A stretch of DNA of 13,535 bases from Eubacteriales Family XIII. Incertae Sedis bacterium (GCA_031255695.1 JAIRSA010000098.1:1-13535); one strand, 5' to 3'; counted from the stretch's first letter, positions 1 to 6,992 are shown. Numbers and translations: made by a program. Notes: a model not told the origin generated them from the letters alone.

Positions 1-1013
1 CCGCCCATGGCCTGGTGGACCTCCTTGAACAGGCGCTTGGTGGACTTCATGTTCTGCCCGCCCACGAGCTTGGACAGCATGATGGCCTTGCGCATCTTGC
101 CCGCCTTGCCCTTGCTCTCGGCGTTCTTCCAGACCTTCTTGTGCATGTTCTCGAAAATGAGGGGGACGGCGAGCAGCACGGACGCCTTAGATTCCGCCAT
201 GTTCTTGACAATATACTTGAGGCCCTCGCATATGGCAATGCGGCAGCCTTGGAAGATGGACGTCATTATATGGCAGGTCATCTCGTATGTGTGGTGCATA
301 GGCAGCACGGACAGGCCCGTGCTGCCGCCGGAGACGCCTGAGACATCCACGTGTTTCGACATGTTGTATACGTTTGATGCGAAGTTCTTGTGCGAGAGCA
401 TGACGCCCTTGGACAGGCCGGTGGTGCCGGACGTGAACAGCAGGGCGCACATGGCCTCGCGGTCTATGCGGGCGTCGATGTAGGCGCGGCTGCCGGACGA
501 GACGGAGGCGCTTCCCCGCGCGATGATCCGCGTCAATGATTTCCGGCCCTCTGTGTGCTCCGCAGCGTCCATGCTTATGAGCTCGCCGATGCCGGCCATG
601 GATGCGGCAGCGTCGATCACACCTTCGTATTTGCTGGAATAGATCACCGCGTCCACCGAAGCGCGCCGGAATATATCGGCAATGTCGTCCTCGCACAGCT
701 CCCTGTCTATCGGGACGATGACGCCTACGCCGTTTATGACGGCGAGGTACGACACAACCCATTCGTACCTATTCTCGCCGATGAGCGCGATCTTGCGGCC
801 GGAAAAGCCCATCTCCGTCAATGCGGTGCCCAAGGCGTCTACGTCTCTTTTGAGCTGCAGATAGGAAATCGCGACATATGTGCCACCGGGCTTGTCTTTT
901 ACCAGGAATGCGCCCCTGTCATTGAAAATGATGGCGCTTGAGTTCACTAAATCCTTTATGTCCCTAAGCTCTCTAGGTTCATACAGTGCGTCTCTATACC
1001 TTGTGCTGTTCAA
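1..1013 (-). CDS. AMP-forming acyl-CoA synthetase/ligase (AMP-binding enzyme), 5' part only
   Basis: This enzyme would activate a carboxylic acid, probably a fatty acid, to an acyl-adenylate and then to acyl-CoA. I translated the frame by hand from 1013 to the window edge: 337 codons with no stop, so the C-terminal half lies outside. The adenylate-forming signature is LLFTSGTTGLSKGVMLSH at about residues 191-208; Ser replaces the usual Pro after TSGTTGL. Upstream is the family-like stretch IALIGENRYEW (about 75-85), and downstream LPMHHTYEMT fits the long-chain acyl-CoA synthetase type. The chosen start is TTG at 1013, with AAGGCGG about 8 nt upstream. The frame is open further upstream but has no ATG, and a consensus promoter lies at 1143-1171. 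The substrate cannot be told from the sequence. Family call is firm; the exact start is less so. Confidence 0.9.
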   Translation of the reverse strand, partial: MNSTRYRDALYEPRELRDIKDLVNSSAIIFNDRGAFLVKDKPGGTYVAISYLQLKRDVDALGTALTEMGFSGRKIALIGENRYEWVVSYLAVINGVGVIVPIDRELCEDDIADIFRRASVDAVIYSSKYEGVIDAAASMAGIGELISMDAAEHTEGRKSLTRIIARGSASVSSGSRAYIDARIDREAMCALLFTSGTTGLSKGVMLSHKNFASNVYNMSKHVDVSGVSGGSTGLSVLPMHHTYEMTCHIMTSIFQGCRIAICEGLKYIVKNMAESKASVLLAVPLIFENMHKKVWKNAESKGKAGKMRKAIMLSKLVGGQNMKSTKRLFKEVHQAMG

Positions 1014-1098
1014 AGCCCCCCGCCTTTCGTACCGCGCCGCTGCCGGCCCTCTGGCATCGATCAGGCAAGCCCAATGCCGCCTTGACGCCGCGCAACGG

Positions 1099-1122
1099 AA
1101 AAAAGCCGGCCAGCCGCCGGCT
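1099..1122 (-). terminator. Terminator-like hairpin in the ligase leader
   Basis: On the minus strand a perfect 7-bp stem (AGCCGGC / GCCGGCT, loop of 5) is followed at once by a run of T, the form of an intrinsic terminator. It sits about 14 nt after the predicted start of the ligase transcript and about 85 nt before the ligase start codon. It could therefore be an attenuator, a 5' protective hairpin, or the end of a transcript coming from the AI-2E gene upstream. Confidence 0.6.
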
Positions 1123-1142
1123 GCAAAAACAATCTTATTATC

Positions 1143-1171
1143 ATTATATTAAACCGGGTATGCCATGTCAA
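1143..1171 (-). promoter_or_regulatory. Consensus sigma70/sigma-A promoter for the ligase gene
   Basis: Reading the minus strand, TTGACA (1166-1171) and TATAAT (1143-1148) are separated by exactly 17 bp, a perfect match in both boxes. The predicted start is near 1136, which gives the ligase mRNA a leader of about 123 nt. Confidence 0.8.
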
Positions 1172-1213
1172 TCCATGTGCCGTTTCTTTTTCTTCCCAGG
1201 GCAGCATTTGTTG

Positions 1214-1351
1214 CCGCGCAGCGGAGGGCGTCAAACAAATAATAGCCGAACTTGGGCTAATTATATCGTAACAATGCGGAGCATTTTATGATATATCTGC
1301 CATCTCCGCGCAGCGGAGGGCGTCAAATAAATAATAGCCGAACTTGGGCTA
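1214..1351. repeat. Two 46-bp direct repeats with hairpins
   Basis: The copies lie at 1214-1259 and 1306-1351, with one mismatch in 46, and are separated by 46 bp of unrelated sequence. Each begins with the small dyad CCGC-GCA-GCGG and ends in a stem around the loop GAACTTG. In copy 2 the stem is a perfect 11 bp (AAATAATAGCC at 1329-1339, GGCTATTATTT at 1347-1357). In copy 1 the right arm carries an extra A. The stems are flanked by A/T-rich runs on both strands, so they could act as bidirectional terminators. No coding frame explains the conservation. Confidence 0.75.
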
Positions 1352-1359
1352 TTATTTCA

Positions 1360-1554
1360 TATATATTCATGCATTCACCACACAATCAACACAATTGGCG
1401 TGTATCATAAATGATGTAGAAACATTATATAGCATATGCAGCCGGGTTGGATTGCTATTAGAGCGAGTTTTCCTCCTTATATGTATTTTGTCCCGGCGTT
1501 TCAATAAACACACGATTCCATCCAAATGAACGGGCGGCTCAGCAGGCCGCTCAT
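1360..1554. other. Rest of the non-coding region: SD-like motif in a looped dyad, hairpin after the AI-2E gene
   Basis: No gene is supported here. Two structures are visible. GCCGGG (1441-1446) and CCCGGC (1492-1497) form a 6-bp dyad that encloses TTTTCCTCCTT on the plus strand. Its complement is a perfect Shine-Dalgarno AAGGAGG that is not followed by any start codon. Just past the AI-2E stop codon, GCGGC-TCAGCAG-GCCGC forms a short hairpin that may terminate the AI-2E transcript, but the T tract on the minus strand is weak. Confidence 0.4.
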
Positions 1555-2643
1555 TCATTGTTTTTTGTGGTTTTTGCGGCGGAGCAGCCCGAAAAACGGT
1601 TTCTCTTCCGCCCCGAAGACCTTCTTGTAATCCACCTCGAACATGTTGAGCATGAATATGAACAGCGGGACGCCGATGAGAAGGCCCCATACCTTCAGGT
1701 AATGCTCGGCTATTACGAGTATCATGAAGACGAAGCTGACGGGCAGCGACGTTTTCTCCGACATCAGCTTGGGGTTGAGGACATATGCCTCGAAGGCGTG
1801 TATGCCGATGATCATGATGAGCACGACGAGGATCATCGAGACGCCGCCGACGTGGAAGGCGACCACGGACAGCGGGATCAGCGAGATGATCACGCCGGCC
1901 ACAGGTATCAGCCCCAGGGTGAATATCATGATGCCGAGGCCCATGATCTGCGGGAAGTGCAGGGCGCCGAGGATTATCATCGACAGGATGCAGTTGATGA
2001 ACGCGATCATTACCTGGACCTTCATTACATTGCTGAATGAATGGACGAAGTTCACGCCGAAGTTCATGAAATACCCATAGAGGAAGGCGATGCGGCTGTC
2101 GGCGAGCGCCTGCCCGAATTTGCTGATCTTGCCCTTTTCGAGCAGTATGAGGAAGCTGAGCAGGGTGGCCAGCAGTATGTTGATGCCGAAGCCGCCGAAT
2201 TTGCCCGCGCCCGTGACGATCATGGTGCTTGCCGTCGTGAGGTATGGGCCGATGTCAAGCTCCTTCAGCACCTCGGAGAACGGGGGCCCCAAGGATTCTA
2301 TGAAGTGGTTGAGGTCGAACTCGTGGAAGATCGTGGCTATCGCGTTTATCTGGGTCATGAGCTTAGGCGCGAAATGTATGCTCGCGACCGAAAGCCCGAA
2401 CAGGACCAGCAGGTAAAGGAAAGTCAATATGGCCCCGTCTGGTATCCTGCCGCGCAGCTTATTCTTGCTGGCTTTATGGACCAGCGCCAGCAAATGGTAG
2501 AATATGAACACTATAAGAAAGGTGAGAAGGACAAGGTCCAGCATATACCATATAGTGATGAGGATGAGGGCAAGGACCGCGATGGAGATTATCTTGGCGC
2601 TGCCGTCGAGCTGTCTGTTTTTGGTGCTGCCCATGTTTGTCAC
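1555..2643 (-). CDS. AI-2E family transporter (PF01594-type membrane protein)
   Basis: This is a multi-pass inner-membrane protein of the family that includes E. coli TqsA and YdiK; some members have been linked to export of autoinducer-2, others to ion transport, so the substrate is open. The protein is about 362 residues, a normal length. It has the family layout: a pair of N-terminal hydrophobic helices, a soluble amphipathic middle (APKLMTQINAIATIFHEFDL) and a C-terminal block of helices. The C-terminal block holds GLIPVAGVIISLIP and FEAYVLNPKLMSEKTSLP, ending in GVPLFIFMLNMFEV. I prefer a GTG start at 2643 because GGAG lies 6 nt upstream; ATG codons at 2670, 2655 and 2634 are in frame but have poor SD sequences. 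The gene stands alone with its own strong promoter (2721-2749). The C-terminus is rich in Lys and Arg. Confidence 0.85.
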   Translation of the reverse strand: MTNMGSTKNRQLDGSAKIISIAVLALILITIWYMLDLVLLTFLIVFIFYHLLALVHKASKNKLRGRIPDGAILTFLYLLVLFGLSVASIHFAPKLMTQINAIATIFHEFDLNHFIESLGPPFSEVLKELDIGPYLTTASTMIVTGAGKFGGFGINILLATLLSFLILLEKGKISKFGQALADSRIAFLYGYFMNFGVNFVHSFSNVMKVQVMIAFINCILSMIILGALHFPQIMGLGIMIFTLGLIPVAGVIISLIPLSVVAFHVGGVSMILVVLIMIIGIHAFEAYVLNPKLMSEKTSLPVSFVFMILVIAEHYLKVWGLLIGVPLFIFMLNMFEVDYKKVFGAEEKPFFGLLRRKNHKKQ

Positions 2644-2680
2644 TGTTCGCTCCATTTCCAATTGCCACATATGTACTATG

Positions 2681-2706
2681 GCGCCGGCATGTGGCAGCGC
2701 CGGCGC
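2681..2706 (-). other. Leader hairpin of the AI-2E gene
   Basis: A perfect 8-bp inverted repeat, GCGCCGGC / GCCGGCGC with a 10-nt loop, starts about 8 nt after the predicted transcription start and lies upstream of all candidate start codons. No T run follows, so it is not a terminator; protection of the 5' end of the mRNA is the simplest guess. Confidence 0.6.
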
Positions 2707-2720
2707 TTGACGACACTATA

Positions 2721-2749
2721 ATTATAAGGCCAAACAGCGGCAGTGTCAA
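2721..2749 (-). promoter_or_regulatory. Consensus sigma70/sigma-A promoter for the AI-2E gene
   Basis: On the minus strand TTGACA (2744-2749) and TATAAT (2721-2726) are 17 bp apart, a perfect match in both boxes and in spacing. The predicted start is near 2714. Confidence 0.8.
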
Positions 2750-2796
2750 TCATGCCGGCGATCTGTGGCACGGCGATTTGTGGTCGATTTGTGACC

Positions 2797-2982
2797 GCCT
2801 TCCCGCCCAAGCGCGGGCCGCGGTGTGTGTGTCGCCTTCACGCTCACGCGCGGGCTGCGGTGGCGAGCATTCGTCACCCGTTGCGAAAATCGGCGCCTTC
2901 ACGCCCACGCGCAGGCTGCGGCGCTGAACGTGCCCGTGCAGTTTTCCCCGCAAGCGCATTCCCGCCCACGCGCGGGCTGCAG
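2797..2982. repeat. Four degenerate 27-bp GC-rich palindromic repeats (REP-like, group A)
   Basis: The copies are at 2797-2823, 2834-2860, 2895-2921 and 2956-2982. Each matches the pattern GCCTTCNCGCCCACGCGC followed by GGGCTGCGG with one to three changes. The core CCCGC...GCGGG can fold in copies 1 and 4. The last three copies are exactly 61 bp apart, with 34-bp unrelated spacers; the first spacer is only 10 bp. The array fills the space between the AI-2E promoter and the end of the HdeD-like gene, and copy 4 ends one base from that gene's stop codon. Confidence 0.7.
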
Positions 2983-2983
2983 C

Positions 2984-3553
2984 TCATGCCGGCGGCTCGT
3001 GTGCTGGCGCAGCCCCTTTGCCCTTCGGCCTGCCCCGCCGCGCCTTGCCCGCGAGGGCGATGCCGACGGCGATGGAGGCGATCCCTTGGATCAGGAAGAA
3101 GCAGCCGACCAACATGGCCGATGTCATATCCAGCAGCAGGGGGTGGAAAAAGCCATAGAGGCCGCATGCCGCCCCGGCGAGCCCGGCGGCGAGCAGCAGC
3201 ACCCTGAAGCCTAGGGGCTTTCCGGGCGCCCCAAACGAGGCGGCGGCGCGCGCCGCGCCCGAAGATATCAGCCAGAAGCCGAAAATGGCGCAGGCGGCAG
3301 TGCCGTCGGGGATGCGCCCATTCAGCAGGGCCACCGCCAGCAATGCCGAGACGATCCCGTCGGCAAGCGGCAGGCTGCGGATTTCGCGCCCCGTGCCGGG
3401 CAGGAGCCACGCCGCCAGGCAGAACAGGGCGGAACTCAGAAGCCCCATGCCTGTGGCGAAGGCCAGCGGGGCAAATACCTGCCCGCTGTTGAGCATGCAG
3501 AAAAAACCGGCAGCAGAAAGGGCAAGGCCTGAAAAAACCAACAATATGCGCAT
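2984..3553 (-). CDS. HdeD-like (DUF308) integral membrane protein
   Basis: This is a small inner-membrane protein of 189 residues with six hydrophobic segments, at roughly 1-22, 26-52, 63-78, 86-107, 115-137 and 142-168, separated by short loops. The paired-helix pattern, the length and the basic C-terminal tail (GKARRGRPKGKG) match DUF308/HdeD proteins, which in E. coli help in acid resistance; in most bacteria their role is unknown. AGGAGG lies 8 nt before the ATG and overlaps the dinB stop codon 13 nt upstream, so the gene is very likely co-transcribed with dinB. No motif shows a function. The family assignment rests on topology and general composition, so it is less certain than the topology. 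Confidence 0.75.
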   Translation of the reverse strand: MRILLVFSGLALSAAGFFCMLNSGQVFAPLAFATGMGLLSSALFCLAAWLLPGTGREIRSLPLADGIVSALLAVALLNGRIPDGTAACAIFGFWLISSGAARAAASFGAPGKPLGFRVLLLAAGLAGAACGLYGFFHPLLLDMTSAMLVGCFFLIQGIASIAVGIALAGKARRGRPKGKGAAPAHEPPA

Positions 3554-3565
3554 ATACCGCGCCTC

Positions 3566-4819
3566 CTATCCGTCTTCGTGCTCGTCTTCGTGGACGTCAA
3601 GATCGACGCCTATGTCATTGTGGAGTATATTGCCGAACGTTATGGCGCTTACGCCATATTTGCGGCGGATCATGTCGACCGCCCTGTCGAGCCTTTCGAC
3701 CTTGGCGCGGAAGGCGGGGTCTGCCTGCGCGCCTTCGCCGCTGCCGCAGAGAAAGCTCATCTGCTCAGCGTCCCCCTCGTCCTGGAGGTTTATGGCTGTG
3801 ACGGTGATCAGGCGGATCGGCAGGGTGCAGTCCCAGTATCTGAGTATGAGCGACATCGCGGCGCCTACGATCTCGCTGGTGATGTTGGTGGCGGAAATCA
3901 GCTGTTTTTGCCTTGAGATCGTTTTGAACAGCGGATCCTTTATGTCCACCTTCACGCCGCGGCATTTGAGGCCGTATTTGCGGAGCCGCCCCGCCACGGT
4001 GTCCGAGAGGGCAGTGACGCCGGTGCGTATCTCGTCCTCGCCCAGTATGTCGCGCCGGAAGGTTATGCCGTTCCCGACGGATTTTATGCGCTTCCTCTCG
4101 CTTGCAAGCGCGACCGGGCTGTCGTCTATGCCGTTGGCGTAGTCATGCAGCATCCCGCCGAGCTTGCCGAACTGGAACGTCAGCAGCGAGCGGTCGCAGT
4201 TCGCGAGGCCGCCTATCGTGCCTATGCCGATCCTCCCAAGCTTTGCGGCGGTCGCGCCGCCCACCCCGAACATCTCCTTCACAGGGAGCGGCCACAGGAG
4301 CTCGCGGAAATTGTCGCGGCTGATGACGGTGGTGGCGTCGGGTTTCTTGAAATCCGAGCCCATCTTGGCGAAGATCTTGTTGAACGAGACGCCGGCCGAT
4401 AGGCTGAGCCCCAGCTCGGACTTGACGGCCTGGCGGATCGCCCCGGCGATCTCGGCGCCGCTGCCGAAAAGATCATGGCTGCCAGTGACGTCGAGCCAGG
4501 ACTCGTCTATGCTGAAGGCTTCGACCATATCCGTGAAGCGGCAGTATATGGCATTGATCTTCCCGCAATAATCCCTGTACTTATCGTGGTGCGCTTTCAG
4601 CAGCGCCAGATCCGGGCATTTCTTCATGGCGCTCCAGACCGTCTCCGCAGTCGCAACGCCGAAGGATTTGGCATGGTCGTTTTTAGCCAGGATTATGCCA
4701 TGCCTAGACTGCGGATCGCCGCAGACAGCCACGGGGCGCGAACGCAGCTCCGGGTGCGCAAGCAGTTCCACAGAGGCGTAGAACGAATTCATATCACAGT
4801 GGAGTATAACTCTGTCCAT
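3566..4819 (-). CDS. dinB: DNA polymerase IV (Y-family translesion polymerase)
   Basis: The enzyme copies past damaged DNA bases at the replication fork, with low fidelity and no proofreading. The 417-residue protein has the palm carboxylates in CDMNSFYASVE (Asp9, with the steric-gate region Phe13-Tyr14) and in SIDESWLDVTG (Asp105, Glu106). The thumb helix-hairpin-helix is visible around MFGVGGATAAKLGRIGIGTIGGLA. EQMSFL at about residues 352-357 resembles the Q-x-S-L/F-F/L clamp-binding motif in the little-finger domain, where Firmicute DinB proteins carry it. The ATG at 4819 is chosen because the family begins with this MDRVILHCDMNSF block; a 30-codon in-frame extension upstream has no conserved sequence. 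The SD is weak (GGATGG about 11 nt upstream). I see no LexA box in the upstream region. The HdeD-like gene follows in the same operon. Confidence 0.97.
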   Translation of the reverse strand: MDRVILHCDMNSFYASVELLAHPELRSRPVAVCGDPQSRHGIILAKNDHAKSFGVATAETVWSAMKKCPDLALLKAHHDKYRDYCGKINAIYCRFTDMVEAFSIDESWLDVTGSHDLFGSGAEIAGAIRQAVKSELGLSLSAGVSFNKIFAKMGSDFKKPDATTVISRDNFRELLWPLPVKEMFGVGGATAAKLGRIGIGTIGGLANCDRSLLTFQFGKLGGMLHDYANGIDDSPVALASERKRIKSVGNGITFRRDILGEDEIRTGVTALSDTVAGRLRKYGLKCRGVKVDIKDPLFKTISRQKQLISATNITSEIVGAAMSLILRYWDCTLPIRLITVTAINLQDEGDAEQMSFLCGSGEGAQADPAFRAKVERLDRAVDMIRRKYGVSAITFGNILHNDIGVDLDVHEDEHEDG

Positions 4820-4920
4820 AGCATAAGGCCATCCGCAAACAGTACACAAAAAATTCCTACAAAAGAAATGCCGAAATTCTAGCTGGCAGGCCGTATCTTG
4901 CCCACCCATACCATGATTTT

Positions 4921-4949
4921 ATCATAAAAAATCGGAATTTTGAAAACAA
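4921..4949 (-). promoter_or_regulatory. Possible dinB promoter
   Basis: On the minus strand TATGAT (4921-4926) lies 17 bp from TTGTTT (4944-4949). The -10 box is good and the -35 box poor. The leader would be about 95 nt. It lies next to, and divergent from, the pit promoter. Confidence 0.35.
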
Positions 4950-4953
4950 TTGA

Positions 4954-4979
4954 CGAAAAATTATTTGAATAATTTTTCG
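4954..4979. promoter_or_regulatory. Perfect 26-bp AT-rich dyad, probable operator at pit
   Basis: CGAAAAATTATT, a 2-bp centre TG, then AATAATTTTTCG: twelve of twelve pairs match. It covers the -35 box (4965-4970) of the pit promoter and lies just upstream of the possible dinB promoter. Position and symmetry fit a binding site for a dimeric repressor. The protein is unknown. The site does not look like a PhoB box, which is a direct repeat. Confidence 0.6.
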
Positions 4980-4993
4980 GGAAATGTTATACT
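4965..4993 (+). promoter_or_regulatory. Promoter of pit
   Basis: TTGAAT (4965-4970) and TATACT (4988-4993) are separated by 17 bp. The predicted start is near 5000, which leaves a GC-rich leader of about 225 nt before the pit start codon. Confidence 0.65.
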
Positions 4994-5003
4994 GATACTG
5001 TTC

Positions 5004-5037
5004 GGCAGCACAGGCTGCCCTGCGCCCAGCGGGGCGG
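5004..5037 (+). other. Hairpins at the start of the pit leader
   Basis: GGCAGC-ACAG-GCTGCC is a perfect 6-bp stem with a 4-nt loop at 5004-5019, a few nt after the predicted transcription start. It overlaps CCCTGC-GCCCA-GCGGGG (5018-5034), which resembles the palindromes in the serA leader. The rest of the leader to 5224 is GC-rich with no gene I would support. Confidence 0.5.
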
Positions 5038-5224
5038 GGAGGCGCGGCCGGATTGGCAGAATGGCTTTCAAGGGGGCGCCGCCGCCGTGCCTGGCGTCTG
5101 GCAAGGCGGGGCAAGGCAGCGTGCCGAAGGGGTTTTATCTGAAGGGGGGCGCCGGCGTGGCCGGAGCGGAAATGCGGGTTTTGACGACAGCCGGTAGCAG
5201 CGGAAGAGAGGATTTGTTGCGTTA

Positions 5225-6277
5225 ATGACGATCACATTGGCGGATTTTATATCGCATGTTTTTAGCAGCCCTGTGTTTTTTATCACTACCGCCCTCACAT
5301 TGGGCGTGATTTTGGTTAATGGATGGACAGACGCGCCAAACGCGATCGCCACGTGCGTGTCCACAAGATCCATGGATGTCCGGTACGCTATTTCAATGGC
5401 GGCCGTTTTTAATTTTTTTGGCGTGTTCCTGATGACCATGGTCAATTCGACGGTGGCCTACACGATATACAACATGGTGGATTTCCACGGCGATTCGGGG
5501 GATGCGATTGTCGCCCTGTGCGCAGGGATGTTCGCTATTGTCCTATGGGCCACGGCCGCCTGGCTGTTCGGCATACCGACCAGCGAGAGCCATGCCCTTA
5601 TAGCGGGCGTGTCCGGCGCGGCCATAGCCCTTCAGGGCGGGATGGCAGGCATCAACGGCGCGGAATGGGTGAAGGTCCTGTACGGCCTGGTGCTGTCCAC
5701 CGGTCTGGGCTTCGTCATGGGATATATTTCGGTGAACGTGATAGAACGCTGCTTCAGGCGGATCGAGCGCAAGAAGACGTATGGGATTTTCAAGAATGCC
5801 CAGGTCGTGGCGGCGGCCGGCATGGCCTTCATGCACGGCGCGCAGGACGGGCAGAAGTTCATGGGCGTCTTCCTGCTCGGACTGTTCCTGTCCGCCGGGC
5901 AGGCGGATGTCGGCGCCTTTGTCATACCCGTATGGCTGATGCTGCTGTGCTCTGCGGTAATGGCGCTGGGGACTTCGATCGGCGGCTACAGGATAATAAA
6001 GGCCGTCGGGATGGATATGGTAAAGCTGGAAAAGCATCAGGGCTTCGCAGCCGACATATCGGCCGCCCTCTGCCTGCTCATGGCGTCCGTATGGGGGCTC
6101 CCGGTCAGCACGACGCATACCAAGACCACGGCGATCATGGGGGTGGGCGCGGCCCGCAGGCTCTCGTGCGTGAACTGGAAGATCGCCGGCGAGATGATCC
6201 TGACCTGGGCATTGACCTTCCCCGGCTGCGGGCTGATCGGCTACCTGATGGCAGAACTGTTCATGAAGATATTTTAG
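5225..6277 (+). CDS. pit: PiT family inorganic phosphate transporter
   Basis: This is a low-affinity, ion-coupled phosphate permease in the cytoplasmic membrane. The 350-residue protein has the duplicated PiT structure. The N-terminal signature is GWTDAPNAIAT (33-43), a variant of the usual GxNDxxNA. GIPTSESHALIAGVSGAA follows at 116-133, and its second-half counterpart GLPVSTTHTKTTAIMGVGAA is at 291-310. The central HGAQDGQKFMG (204-214) is also typical. About ten hydrophobic segments are visible. The ATG at 5225 has GAGG about 13 nt upstream, a rather long spacing. The gene is followed after about 94 bp by a DUF47 gene, the usual partner of short PiT proteins. It lies downstream of a promoter overlapped by a dyad, so its transcription is probably regulated. 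Confidence 0.95.
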   Translation: MTITLADFISHVFSSPVFFITTALTLGVILVNGWTDAPNAIATCVSTRSMDVRYAISMAAVFNFFGVFLMTMVNSTVAYTIYNMVDFHGDSGDAIVALCAGMFAIVLWATAAWLFGIPTSESHALIAGVSGAAIALQGGMAGINGAEWVKVLYGLVLSTGLGFVMGYISVNVIERCFRRIERKKTYGIFKNAQVVAAAGMAFMHGAQDGQKFMGVFLLGLFLSAGQADVGAFVIPVWLMLLCSAVMALGTSIGGYRIIKAVGMDMVKLEKHQGFAADISAALCLLMASVWGLPVSTTHTKTTAIMGVGAARRLSCVNWKIAGEMILTWALTFPGCGLIGYLMAELFMKIF

Positions 6278-6371
6278 GGCTGCGCGCCGGCCGCGCCGCA
6301 GCGGGCAAAAGGCAAGTCAGTTAAGGGGAATATTTGTGGAGGCCGGACGGCCGGCCGAAATGGAGGCGGCT

Positions 6372-6992
6372 ATGTCAAGAAAGGACAATAAATACTTCGA
6401 CTCTTTTGTGGAGATGGTGGGGCACTCCTGCGAGGCGGCCCAGCTTCTCAGGAAAGTGTTTTACGACTTCAAGCCGGAGGGGCTGTCGGAATGCATGAAG
6501 GAGATGCACGATATCGAGCATTCCGGCGACATCGCGCGCCACGTGATGACCAAGAAGCTCGCGAAGGAGTTCATCACGCCGATAGAGCGCGAGGACATAA
6601 TGGACATGTCGGAGGCCATAGACACCGTCACCGACAAAATCGAAGACGTATTGATACGGATATACATATTCAATATCCAGGAGATACGCGAGGACGCGAA
6701 ACGGCTCGCGGACGTGATCGTGAAATGCTGCGGCGCGCTCAAATCCGCCCTCCAGGAATTCCACAATTTCAGGAAATCCAAGATCCTGCATGAGAAGATC
6801 ATCTTGATAAACCAGCTGGAGGAAGAGGCGGATCAAATATACACGGAAGGCGTGAGGAACATATACACCGAAAAGACGGATCCTATGGTCACGCAGGCCT
6901 GGTATGAGACCTTCCAATATCTTGAGGACTGCTGCGACGCCTGCGAGGACGTGGCGGACGTCGTCGAAAGCGTGATGATGAAGAATTCGTAG
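6372..6992 (+). CDS. DUF47 / PhoU-like protein, partner of the PiT transporter
   Basis: This is a soluble all-helical protein of 206 residues, the standard length for the DUF47 family (Pit accessory protein), distantly related to PhoU. It is thought to regulate the neighbouring phosphate permease. Family features seen are the N-terminal FDSFVEMVGHSCEAAQLLRK, the central HDIEHSGDIARHVMTKKL and FITPIEREDIMDMSEAIDTVTDKIEDV, and the acidic C-terminal block YLEDCCDACEDVADVVESVMMK. The ITPxxREDI and CxDxCEDVAD patterns are those that recur in DUF47 proteins and probably bind metal. I chose ATG 6372 because GGAGG lies 5-6 nt upstream; a GTG at 6336 would add twelve residues that do not resemble the family. 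It is almost certainly in one operon with pit. Confidence 0.9.
   Translation: MSRKDNKYFDSFVEMVGHSCEAAQLLRKVFYDFKPEGLSECMKEMHDIEHSGDIARHVMTKKLAKEFITPIEREDIMDMSEAIDTVTDKIEDVLIRIYIFNIQEIREDAKRLADVIVKCCGALKSALQEFHNFRKSKILHEKIILINQLEEEADQIYTEGVRNIYTEKTDPMVTQAWYETFQYLEDCCDACEDVADVVESVMMKNS

Noticed and set aside
187..762. Minus-strand open frame of 191 codons
   Set aside because: It is full of Arg and His and matches no family. It overlaps in another frame the ligase coding frame, which has clear AMP-binding motifs.
1043..1095. Longer N-terminus for the acyl-CoA ligase
   Set aside because: The frame stays open upstream of 1013 but has no ATG, and the added residues (Arg/Ala/Gly-rich) do not resemble the family.
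1344..1529. Small plus-strand gene of 61 codons
   Set aside because: It would start at a TTG inside the hairpin loop of a repeat, without an SD, and the composition does not look like a conserved protein.
2797..2982. CRISPR array
   Set aside because: Only four units, each differing at one to three positions, the first spacer is 10 bp against 34 bp for the others, and there are no cas genes nearby. A palindromic intergenic repeat is a better fit.
4950..5225. Small upstream gene of 91 codons ending in TAATG at the pit start
   Set aside because: Its first ATG lies upstream of the predicted transcription start, the residues are low-complexity Gly/Ala/Arg from a GC-rich leader, and no internal start has a convincing SD. 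A short leader peptide coupled to pit is not fully excluded.
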